From: Nocardia ninae NBRC 108245
Lineage (GTDB): Bacteria > Actinomycetota > Actinomycetes > Mycobacteriales > Mycobacteriaceae
Assembly (NCBI RefSeq): GCF_007990755.1
Contig: NZ_BJXA01000029.1
Location: 1 to 64,000 of the forward strand
DNA: 64,000 nucleotides
Direction of reading: 5' to 3'
Part shown: positions 9,350 to 18,141 of the stretch, one piece after another
Layout: each line of letters begins with the position of its first letter
How positions within the stretch are numbered: position 1 is the first letter of the stretch
Notes under the pieces: generated by a model
Told to the model about the DNA's origin: nothing
Databases searched by the model: none
The model's input: the letters and a program-made list of their open reading frames with translations, nothing else
Position numbers and translations under genes: made by a program

Positions 9350-10090
9350 TTAGAGGGACAGGGTGGCGGCGGTGAGGGAGACGGTGAGTTCGATGGTGGC
9401 GCCGAGGGTGTCGCCGGAGAGGCCGGCGAAGCGGCGGACGGTGTGGCGGACGAGGATGGTCGCGGCGGTGAGGGCGATGAGGATGGCGAGGGGGCCTTGC
9501 CAGTGGTCGGGTGTGGCGAAGATTGCGGCGGTGAGGGCGGCGGCAAACCATAGGGCTGCGGTCAACGGGTGCTGGGTGCCGGCGACGAGGGCGCCGAAGC
9601 TGGTGTCCGGCGCGGCGTCGATGCCCTTGCGGCAGGCGAGGACTACCGCGATGCGGCCGACGGTGACCGCCAGGGCGACGGCGAACCAGCGGTCCGCCTC
9701 GGCCAGTGCGGCGAACGAAACCGCTTGGACGCCAATGGAGAACACGAGGGCGGTGACACCGAAGGGCCCCGCACCGCCACTCTTCATGATCTGCCTGGCC
9801 CGCTCGGGTGGGCCATAGCTGCCGAGCCCATCCATCGTGTCGGCAAGTCCATCCAGATGCATGCCCCGCGTGATCAACGCCAACGCCCCGACCGCCAGCA
9901 ACCCGGCAAGCACCGGACTGGCCCCCACCCAGACCAGCATCCACAGCAGTCCGGCAGCCCCCGCCCCGAGCAGACCACCCACCAACGGCGCCAACGCAAT
10001 TGCCCGCCCAGCCGCTACCCGATCGACAGTCTCCGGTCCACGCACCGGCAAAACGGTGAGCCATGACACCGCGAGCCGCAGCCCGTTCAT
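9350..10090 (-). CDS. cobS: Adenosylcobinamide-GDP ribazoletransferase (cobalamin synthase)
   Basis: Membrane enzyme that joins adenosylcobinamide-GDP with alpha-ribazole in the last step of B12 nucleotide-loop assembly. It has 246 residues with several hydrophobic segments. The family's acidic metal-binding motif is clear at about 75-90 (RGMHLDGLADTMDGLG). The ATG at 10090 fits the family start (MNGLRLAVSWLTVLPV); upstream in-frame sequence is not conserved. It lies downstream of cobT, as in M. tuberculosis (Rv2208/Rv2207), but with a 289-bp gap in which I see no gene. Confidence 0.95.
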   Translation of the reverse strand: MNGLRLAVSWLTVLPVRGPETVDRVAAGRAIALAPLVGGLLGAGAAGLLWMLVWVGASPVLAGLLAVGALALITRGMHLDGLADTMDGLGSYGPPERARQIMKSGGAGPFGVTALVFSIGVQAVSFAALAEADRWFAVALAVTVGRIAVVLACRKGIDAAPDTSFGALVAGTQHPLTAALWFAAALTAAIFATPDHWQGPLAILIALTAATILVRHTVRRFAGLSGDTLGATIELTVSLTAATLSL

Positions 10091-10379
10091 GCCCGCGGAC
10101 CTGAGAGGCGCGAACTGCCGTGCCCATTTGACGTCGCCCAGTCCGCAGTCGAAAGAGGGGCGCCAGTGCTGCCGCTGGACTTGACGCACTCAGCGGAGGT
10201 CGTCCGGTCTGCGCTCGCTGGACGCTGTGCCGCACCGACGCGATCGGTGCCGATGAATGGGTCGATACCGGTGGACGCCACCCGGTCCGCGGTTGGAAGT
10301 TGCTGTGCGACAGGGGAACTATGGCTGCCGCTGGGCTCGACGAACCCGACGGGCGCTTCGGTCAGTGACAGCCGGGCAC

Positions 10380-11558
10380 TCATTTCCGCAAGTCCGGTGT
10401 GGCCGAGGGAGTGTCGGGGGCCGTAGTGAGATCGGCGGTGTCGGTGGGCGCGGTGAGTCCGGGGGCGTCGGCGGTGTCGGCGGGGATGGTGAGGTCGGTG
10501 TTGTCGGCTGTGTCGGTGTCGGCCGTGCTGACGCCCGCTTCGGCGAAGGTGGACATCTCGGCGAGGGTGGCGACGGCGGCGCGGAGGAGGGGGAGGGCGG
10601 TGAGGGCGCCGGATGCTTCGCCGAGGCGCATGTTCATGTCCAGCAAGGGTTCCAGGCGGAGGCGCTGCAGGGCCAGGTTGTGTGCGGGTTCGGTGGAGCG
10701 GTGGCCGGCCAGCCACCAGGCCGAAGCGCCTGCGGCCAGATCTTCGGCGACCAGGGCGGCGGCGGTGACGACCACGCCGTCGAGGATGACGGGCGTGCGG
10801 CGGGTAGCCGCCTGAGCCAGGAATGCGGCCATGGCGGCGAAATCGGCGCCCGCAGCCACCCGCAGCAGCTCGACCGGATCTTTGGCGACCGGCCGGGCTC
10901 GGCGCATGGCGTCGCGGATCGCGGCGACCTTGCGCGCCCAGCCCGCGTCGTCGATTCCGGTGCCGCGGCCGACGGCGGCGACGGGTTCGGTGTCGGTGAG
11001 CGTCGCGATGAGGGCGGTGGCGGGGGTGGTGTTGCCGATGCCCATGTCGCCTGCGATGAGCATGTCGGCACCCGCGTCGATCTCCTCGTCGGCGATCGCC
11101 TTACCGGCGGCGAGCGCGGACGCCACCTCGGCGAGCGTGAGCGCGTCCTCGCGGTCGATGGCCCCGCTGGAGCGACGCACCTTGTGCCTGGCGATGAGCG
11201 AATCGGTCTCGGCGTCGACCGAAATGTCCGCCACACGTACGGTGGCGCCCGCGACGACGGCGAGAGCGTTCACTGCTGCCCCTCCACCGAGGAAATTCGC
11301 CACCATCTGCGCGGTGACCTCGCTCGGGTACGCCGAAACCCCGTGTCGCGCAACGCCGTGATCCCCGGCGAACACCACCACCCTGGCCCGCTCGAACTGC
11401 TTCGGCGGGCACACACCCTGACACGCCGCCACCCAGTTGCCGAGCTCCTCCAGCCGCCCGAGCGACCCACCGGGTTTGGTCAACTGCGCCTGCCGCCGCT
11501 CGGCCGCCACCCGAACCTCTGCGTCAGGAGGCGTCACCGGTCCAAATCCGTGTGTCAC
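10380..11558 (-). CDS. cobT: Nicotinate-nucleotide--dimethylbenzimidazole phosphoribosyltransferase
   Basis: Makes alpha-ribazole phosphate from nicotinate mononucleotide and the lower-ligand base. It has 392 residues. Core motifs are [13 protein letters not shown] near residue 28, FAGDHGVA near 64, [14 protein letters not shown] near 170, and the conserved C-terminal EAGVS, whose glutamate (about 340) corresponds to the catalytic base. About 47 residues of Asp/Ala/Thr-rich low-complexity sequence (DTADLT-type repeats) follow, beyond the usual C-terminus. The GTG start has GGAAAGG seven bases upstream. It probably acts with cobS and cobU. Confidence 0.96.
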   Translation of the reverse strand: MTHGFGPVTPPDAEVRVAAERRQAQLTKPGGSLGRLEELGNWVAACQGVCPPKQFERARVVVFAGDHGVARHGVSAYPSEVTAQMVANFLGGGAAVNALAVVAGATVRVADISVDAETDSLIARHKVRRSSGAIDREDALTLAEVASALAAGKAIADEEIDAGADMLIAGDMGIGNTTPATALIATLTDTEPVAAVGRGTGIDDAGWARKVAAIRDAMRRARPVAKDPVELLRVAAGADFAAMAAFLAQAATRRTPVILDGVVVTAAALVAEDLAAGASAWWLAGHRSTEPAHNLALQRLRLEPLLDMNMRLGEASGALTALPLLRAAVATLAEMSTFAEAGVSTADTDTADNTDLTIPADTADAPGLTAPTDTADLTTAPDTPSATPDLRK

Positions 11559-12179
11559 TGTCGAGCCTTTCCGGTCAGGACGGTCAATACACCCATACGT
11601 CGCTCAATCTTGCCCGCCGCAGACATTGCCGCACACATCAGCCGCCCCCAACCGATCGGTATCGGCACGCTCGATCGCAGGGTGTGCGTCGCATTGCAGC
11701 CGAGGTCCGGCAACCGGAGCATTTCGGCGACATCTGGTTCCACAGGATCGTGTCGGCGGAGTGGACTGCCCGACGCCGGGGTGCCAGGATCGTGCCGGTG
11801 GTGTGGTTGGGCGACGCCGGGGTGCGCGGGGTCGTGCTGGTGGAGTGGTTGGGCGACGCCGGGGTGCGCAGGATCGTGCTGGTGGAGTGGTTGGGCGACG
11901 CCGAGGTGCCAGGATCGCGCTGGTGGTGTGGTTGGGTGACGCCGGGGTGCGCAGGATCGCGCTGGCGGAGTGGTTTCGGCGACACTTGCTTCACCAGACC
12001 GCGCCGGTGGCGTGGATGTGCTCGGCTGCGACGCCGATGTGGCACGCAGGAGACTCCCTGCGCCGTACCGGCCCTCATTCGGGCAGCCCAGTGTGGCACT
12101 TCGGCTGCGGTGAGTGGCTTGTGCGAGCGTGTGGAATGAAACGGTCGGCGTTGGACAGGGCGGCGCTCAGGTGCCCGAT
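11559..12179. repeat. Gene-free spacer with a 42-bp tandem array
   Basis: From about 11750 to 11960 there are about five copies of a 42-bp unit containing GAGTGGTTGGGCGACGCCGG followed by GGTGCGCAGGATCGTGCTG. A sixth, decayed copy runs towards 11990. Because 42 is a multiple of three the array leaves long but meaningless open frames. No gene is supported between cobT and cobU. Confidence 0.85.
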
Positions 12180-12734
12180 TCACTTGAGGCGCAGGGGGAG
12201 TCCGGCTACGACGAGGTAAGCCTCGTCGCAGGCCCGGGCGAGCCGCTGGTTCAGCGTGCCGATCTCGTCGCGGAACAGGCGGCCGGAGCGGGTGGCGGGG
12301 ATGACGCCCATGCCGACCTCGGGGCTCACGATGACCAGGCGATTCGGGTAGGCGGCTACCGCGGCGACCAGCGCGTCGGCGTCGGGGGAGACAGTGCCGC
12401 GCGGGGATTCCCAGGCGTCGCGGGTGTCGATGCGGGCTGTGAGCCAGGTGCCGATGTCGTCGATCAGCGTTGTGCCTTCGGTCGCCGACGTACTGAGAAC
12501 GGCTGCCGGGTCGGCACTTTCGAGCACAGTCCAGTCGGCGGGCCTGCGGTCGCGATGGGTGGCGATGCGGGCGGCGAAGTCGAGGTCGGCGGGGTCGGGG
12601 ATGGCGGTCGCGAGGTAGCGGACCGGACCGACCGCTTCGGCGGCCAACTCCTCGGCAAAGGTGGACTTCCCGGATCGCGCGCCGCCCAGGACGAGCGTCC
12701 GGCGCGGCTCGGCGGACGAGAGACTGTGCGACAC
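12180..12734 (-). CDS. cobU: Adenosylcobinamide kinase / adenosylcobinamide-phosphate guanylyltransferase
   Basis: Bifunctional enzyme that phosphorylates adenosylcobinamide and attaches GMP, giving the CobS substrate. It has 184 residues. The P-loop GGARSGKS is at about 17-24, followed by RYLATA and by the THRDRRPADW stretch that carries the guanylylation histidine of the family. VSPEVGMGVIP and RLFRDEIGTLNQRLA complete the family pattern. In M. tuberculosis cobU lies elsewhere, so here it has joined cobT-cobS, although two repeat-filled spacers separate the three genes. The GTG start has a leaderless promoter box. Confidence 0.95.
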   Translation of the reverse strand: MSHSLSSAEPRRTLVLGGARSGKSTFAEELAAEAVGPVRYLATAIPDPADLDFAARIATHRDRRPADWTVLESADPAAVLSTSATEGTTLIDDIGTWLTARIDTRDAWESPRGTVSPDADALVAAVAAYPNRLVIVSPEVGMGVIPATRSGRLFRDEIGTLNQRLARACDEAYLVVAGLPLRLK

Positions 12735-12740
12735 GTCAGC

Positions 12741-12746
12741 ACGGTA
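12741..12746 (-). promoter_or_regulatory. -10 box for leaderless cobU
   Basis: On the minus strand TACCGT lies six bases before the GTG at 12734. With no leader, a cobalamin riboswitch is not expected here, and none was seen. Confidence 0.58.
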
Positions 12747-12949
12747 TCAATGACCGGTGGCGTGCCCGCGTCGGTGCGGGTCGGGCGCGTTGTTCCGCCT
12801 GCCGAGTCCCGGTGGTTTCAGTGACCTGGCGACGAGGGCGAATAGCGCTGCGGACGAACTGTGCATCGCTTCTACGGGTCAGGCTGGCTGCGCGTACGGG
12901 TTGCGGCTGCAGAGGCGGGCAGCAACCTGAGGCCGGACTAGGCGGTCAG

Positions 12950-13285
12950 ATGCTGCGGCGAGGGCTGCACCGCCTCTCTGAGGCTGCACCGGTTGTGGCG
13001 CCCAGGACCGGTGCGGATCCGCAGAGAGGTTGCGGCTGCTGAGACCGCCAGCCGCCTGAGGCCGAGGCTGGGGGCAGGTGTTGCGGCGAGGGCCGCACTG
13101 CCTCTTCGAGGTTGCACCGGTTGTGGGCGCCCAGGACCGGTGCGGATTCGCAGAGAGGTTGAGGCTGCTGAGACCGCCAGCCGCCTGAGGCCGAGGCTGG
13201 GGGCAGGTGTTGCGGCGAGGGCCGCACTGCCTCTTCGAGGTTGCACCGGTTGTGGGTCTCCAGGTGCTGGGTGCGGATCCCGAGA
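12950..13285. repeat. Tandem array of a 129-bp unit
   Basis: About two and a half copies. The landmark GTTGCACCGGTTGTGGG recurs at 13111 and 13240, and a variant sits at 12983, giving periods of 128 and 129. The units contain GCACCGGT and ACCGGTGC as an inverted repeat about 14 bases apart. The two complete copies differ by very few bases, so the duplication looks recent. The spacer 12747-13301 holds no supported gene. Confidence 0.88.
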
Positions 13286-13301
13286 GAGGGCGCGGCTGGA
13301 G

Positions 13302-14279
13302 TCAGGCGGGGGTCTCGACTACCTCGGGCATGGCACCGAAGCGGCGGCGGTATTCGGTGGGGGCGATGCCGACCAGGCGCTGGAAGTGGTGGCGCAGGAG
13401 CGCTCCGGAGCCGAAACCGGCTCGGGTGGCGATCTGTTCGAGACCGAGGTCGGTCTCCTCGAGCAGGTGTTTGGTCAGCAGGACGCGCTGGTTGGTGAGC
13501 CACTTCACGGGAGTGGTGCCGGTTTCGGCGGCGAAGCGGCGGGCGAAGGTGCGGGTGGACATGGTGGAGCGGGCGGCCAGGTCCTCGATGGTGTGCGGGA
13601 GGTCGAGGTTCGCGTTCATCCACTCCAGGGTCGGGATGAGGCTGTCGGAGGTGCAGGTGGCGACGGGGCGCTCGATGAACTGGCGCTGACCGCCGTCGCG
13701 CTGCGGTGGCACGACCATCCGGCGCGCGATCGCGTTGGCCACCGAGCTGCCGAGTTCGCGGCGCACCAGATGCAGGCAGGCGTCGATGCCCGCGGCGGTG
13801 CCGGCGCTGGTGATCAGGTTGCCCGCGTCGACGTACAGCACGTCAGGGTCGACGGTCGCTTCGGGATGCCGCTCGGCGAGCAGGTCGACGTAGCTCCAGT
13901 GCGTGGTGCATTTGCGCCCGTCGAGCAGGCCGGCCGCGCCGGCGAGGAAGGCGCCGGAGCAGACGGTCAGCACGGTCGCACCTGCCGCCGCGGCATCGCG
14001 TACCGCGCCGACGACGCGCGGATCGAACCCGTCCTTCGTGGAGGCGGCCGGGATGGCGACGAGGTCCGCTTTCGCGAGCTCCGCGAGGCCGTATTCCGGG
14101 GTCACCGTGATGCCCGGGGTGGTGGAGTGCAGCGGTTTCCCGGCTTCGGCGCCGCAGACCTTGAAGTCGAAGGAGGGGAGTCCGTCGGCACTTCGATCCA
14201 TGCCGAAAACCTCGCACAGGACCCCGAATTCGAACATGGCCATGCGCTCGGACAGGACGACGGCAACCTTCGACAGCAT
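13302..14279 (-). CDS. AraC-family regulator with an N-terminal DJ-1/PfpI-like domain
   Basis: Transcription factor of 325 residues. Residues about 1-165 form a DJ-1/PfpI (class I amidotransferase-like) domain with the nucleophile-elbow sequence TVCSGAFLAGAAGLLDG. Residues about 225-320 form the double helix-turn-helix AraC domain (IEDLAARSTMSTRTFARRF and IATRAGFGSGALLRHHFQR). This architecture is that of FtrA/GATase1-like AraC activators, whose sensor domain usually binds a small metabolite. The start is fixed by a TATGCT box six bases before the ATG. The divergent neighbour is a 52-residue membrane protein across 85 bp, a possible target. Confidence 0.92.
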   Translation of the reverse strand: MLSKVAVVLSERMAMFEFGVLCEVFGMDRSADGLPSFDFKVCGAEAGKPLHSTTPGITVTPEYGLAELAKADLVAIPAASTKDGFDPRVVGAVRDAAAAGATVLTVCSGAFLAGAAGLLDGRKCTTHWSYVDLLAERHPEATVDPDVLYVDAGNLITSAGTAAGIDACLHLVRRELGSSVANAIARRMVVPPQRDGGQRQFIERPVATCTSDSLIPTLEWMNANLDLPHTIEDLAARSTMSTRTFARRFAAETGTTPVKWLTNQRVLLTKHLLEETDLGLEQIATRAGFGSGALLRHHFQRLVGIAPTEYRRRFGAMPEVVETPA

Positions 14280-14285
14280 GCCGCT

Positions 14286-14291
14286 AGCATA
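14286..14291 (-). promoter_or_regulatory. -10 box for the AraC-type gene
   Basis: TATGCT on the minus strand, a strong -10 match, six bases before the ATG at 14279. Confidence 0.65.
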
Positions 14292-14364
14292 ATGGCTGAA
14301 TCTTTACGAAGAGTGTCAGTCCAGCCACTTTCGGCGGTAACTAAACGAGCGCAAAATTACTGCC

Positions 14365-14523
14365 ATGATTACTTTCCTGATCGCCTTCGCAGTCATCGTC
14401 GCTTTCGCCACCCTGATGAGCCACTACTCCGCTCCCGCCGGTTCGACGAACATCACCGATCGGGACCGGCAGCGGTTGCAGGCCGAGCTGTCGGCGATGC
14501 ACGGCCGAACCAGCAACATCTGA
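14365..14523 (+). CDS. Small single-pass membrane protein, 52 residues
   Basis: The frame begins MITFLIAFAVIVAFATLMSH, a hydrophobic segment, and then turns polar and charged (NITDRDRQRLQAELSAM), likely a short cytoplasmic or periplasmic helix. It lies divergent from the AraC-type regulator. A perfect 14-bp terminator hairpin begins 23 bases after its stop codon, which supports it as a real transcription unit. No canonical ribosome site is obvious upstream. The family is not recognised. Confidence 0.68.
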   Translation: MITFLIAFAVIVAFATLMSHYSAPAGSTNITDRDRQRLQAELSAMHGRTSNI

Positions 14524-14545
14524 CCGCATGTCCCCGCAACCGACC

Positions 14546-14578
14546 GCGGCCCGGCTCGTATTCCACGAGCCGGGCCGC
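14546..14578 (+). terminator. Terminator after the 52-residue membrane protein
   Basis: Perfect 14-bp stem (GCGGCCCGGCTCGT and complement) around the five-base loop ATTCC. From here to 14856 I see no gene. Confidence 0.85.
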
Positions 14579-14856
14579 AATCATGTGTGTGGTCGACCGC
14601 GCTGGAGCCGCAGTGGCCGTAAGCGGCGGCGCTGCCCTGAATGGGGGACGCGATGGAGCCGGACGGTGCAGGCGTCGACCGGGCCGAAAGACCCAGCGGC
14701 CTTGCCTGCGCGTCGCTACCCGTCCGCACGCCGACGTCGACATCCGACAGGTCTGCCTCGCCAGCATCAACCGGCCTGTCAAGCACCCTGGACAGCTCGA
14801 GGCACGAACACGAGCGAATCGGGGCCACGCCGAAGCGCGCCCGGACCGCAGACGAT

Positions 14857-15528
14857 CTAGATGGCGTCGCCTGGACTGACCCGCGGCTTCGGCGCCCGCA
14901 TCTTGCGGATCTGCGAAGCACGCACGAACGCGTACCAGCCGAGCTTGTACCCGGTGTCGTCACTGTCCGGGAAACGCTCCCTGACCCGCCCGTTCACGAT
15001 CCGCCCGAGCAGGAATCCCTCGGCGATCATGAAGACCATCATCACCAGCATGGCCAGCGTGACGATCGTTTGCAGCGCGGGCGCGACGAACATCGACAGG
15101 ATCAGCACGAGCGCCATCGGCATGAACAAGCCGACCAGGTTGCGCCGGCCGTCGACGATGTCGCGCACGAACGCCCGGACCGGCCCCTGATCGCGCGGCA
15201 ACAGGTACTTGTCCTCGCCGGCGAGCATGCGGGAGCGCCGATCCTGGACGGCCGCTTTGCGCTCGGCCGCGGCCGCTTTGCGCTCCTCTTTGCTCCCGCG
15301 AGTGGCCTTGCGCCGGGCGCGGGCCTCCTTCGCGGTGAGCGGTGCTGGAGCGACCGGGCCACGGCGCTTGCCTTGGGCGTCACGGCGTTTCGGGGTGGGA
15401 CGGCCCTTGCCCGCGGTGGCGGTGACCGCCGTGCGAGTGGAGCCCGCGGCCGAGCCGCCGTCCACGACCGCCGTCTGATCGGCGGCCGCGTCGGTGGTGC
15501 TGGACTCGCCGCGACGGAACAATTTCAC
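14857..15528 (-). CDS. DUF3043-family membrane protein
   Basis: 223 residues, matching the actinobacterial DUF3043 family (M. tuberculosis Rv2206). The N-terminal half is disordered and strongly basic (Lys/Arg/Ala-rich, with the family's KGRPTPKRR and REARARRK-like stretches). The middle has GEDKYLLPRDQGPVRAFVRD, then two closely spaced membrane segments at about 130-175, and a conserved C-terminal stretch (DDTGYKLGWYAFVRA). It is divergent from the IscA-type gene, as in related genomes. The function is unknown; a role with envelope or ribosome has been guessed only from its basic tail. Confidence 0.9.
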   Translation of the reverse strand: MKLFRRGESSTTDAAADQTAVVDGGSAAGSTRTAVTATAGKGRPTPKRRDAQGKRRGPVAPAPLTAKEARARRKATRGSKEERKAAAAERKAAVQDRRSRMLAGEDKYLLPRDQGPVRAFVRDIVDGRRNLVGLFMPMALVLILSMFVAPALQTIVTLAMLVMMVFMIAEGFLLGRIVNGRVRERFPDSDDTGYKLGWYAFVRASQIRKMRAPKPRVSPGDAI

Positions 15529-15535
15529 ATCGACC

Positions 15536-15541
15536 AGGCTA
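15536..15541 (-). promoter_or_regulatory. -10 box for the DUF3043 gene
   Basis: TAGCCT on the minus strand, seven bases before the GTG at 15528: leaderless spacing. Confidence 0.55.
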
Positions 15542-15724
15542 TTCGATGGAATACCCGGCGGGAAATGCGGTCCGATTCGCGCAGGTGTCGCGGGTCACGG
15601 AGGTGACGTGTTCCTCGGGGCGCGGTGGTGGCAAGATGGGGGAATAGCAGCCCGCCGAGTGGTGTTGACCGACACGACCCGTGCGCTGTTCACGGGTCGA
15701 CGACAGGTTCCTCGAGGAGAGTTC

Positions 15725-16081
15725 ATGACTGTGCAGAACGAGACCGCCACCGAAACCCACGGTGCTGTGCTGACCGATGCTGCCGCCAGCAAGGCGAAGG
15801 CGCTGCTGGACCAGGAAGGTCGCGACGATCTGGCGCTGCGCATCGCAGTCCAGCCGGGTGGTTGTGCCGGCCTGCGGTACCAGCTCTTCTTCGACGATCG
15901 CTCGCTCGACGGCGACATCGTTGTCGAATTCAGCGGCGTCAAGCTGGCCGTCGACCGTATGAGCGCCCCGTACATCCAGGGTGCCTCCATCGACTTCGTC
16001 GACACCATCGAGAAGCAGGGCTTCACGATCGACAACCCGAACGCCACCGGTTCCTGCGCCTGCGGCGATTCCTTCAACTGA
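15725..16081 (+). CDS. erpA: A-type iron-sulfur cluster carrier, HesB/IscA/ErpA family
   Basis: Carrier that binds and hands over Fe-S clusters to apo-proteins. It has 118 residues, the same length as M. tuberculosis Rv2204c. The three family cysteines are present: one at about 47 in GGCAGLRYQL and two at 111 and 113 in GSCACGDSF. An AGGAGAG ribosome site precedes the ATG. I give the symbol by family; whether it works as ErpA, SufA or IscA is not decidable from sequence. It lies upstream of the respiratory genes, whose Rieske subunit needs a cluster, but no direct link is shown. Confidence 0.93.
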   Translation: MTVQNETATETHGAVLTDAAASKAKALLDQEGRDDLALRIAVQPGGCAGLRYQLFFDDRSLDGDIVVEFSGVKLAVDRMSAPYIQGASIDFVDTIEKQGFTIDNPNATGSCACGDSFN

Positions 16082-16130
16082 CCGAACCCGACCGCCTCGT
16101 CGCAAGCGGGTTCACCGCGTAAACAGCCCA

Positions 16131-16157
16131 CCCCACGTGAGGATTGCTCACGTGGGG
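16131..16157 (+). terminator. Terminator of the A-type carrier gene
   Basis: Perfect 11-bp stem (CCCCACGTGAG and complement), five-base loop, followed by TTGCGCGTTTT. Confidence 0.85.
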
Positions 16158-17781
<1,624 letters not shown>

Positions 17782-18141
17782 GCCTGCTCGCTGCGCACAG
17801 CGTCCCACCGCTCGGCCGGTGCCGCGCATAACGCGCAGCCGTGCACGAGATCGCAGCGAGCCGTGCACGACGCGAGAAGATGTGTACGCGAACAGTATTC
17901 GCGACGAGGAAGTGGCCTGGCAGCTGACGGGCGAAGTTGTGGCGGCATGCTCGAAACCGCCTGCCGCACTTGCGCTGACGGTGCGCGTCGACGGGCGAGC
18001 GCGGTACCTCCCGCGAACGGACCATCGCAGCGCGCTGTCGATCAGAGCCGGAACCGCTGCGGTGAGCTAGCTGGACGGCTACGAACAGCACTGTGCCCCT
18101 CGGCCTTTCGATCGAGGGGCACAGTTGCGTTTTCGCGCCTA
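17782..18141. other. Spacer between convergent adoK and asnB
   Basis: Apart from the bidirectional hairpin near its right end I see nothing in these 360 bases: no supported frame and no clear repeat beyond two copies of GTGCACGA. Confidence 0.6.
18091..18124. terminator. Bidirectional terminator between adoK and asnB
   Basis: Perfect 12-bp stem (CTGTGCCCCTCG and complement) with a ten-base loop, 17 bases beyond the asnB stop codon. Confidence 0.82.

Noticed and set aside
10257-11939. 560-codon plus-strand frame opposite cobT and through the 42-bp array
   Set aside because: Gly/Arg/Val-rich shadow of cobT. It stays open only because the repeat period is a multiple of three.
12735-13301. Cobalamin riboswitch upstream of cobU
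   Set aside because: No B12-box or core match was seen; the space is filled by the 129-bp repeat, and the promoter box sits six bases before the start codon.
12993-14879. 628-codon plus-strand frame through the 129-bp array and opposite the AraC gene
   Set aside because: Same reason: repeat plus complement of a strongly supported gene. It would also run through the 52-residue gene and its terminator.
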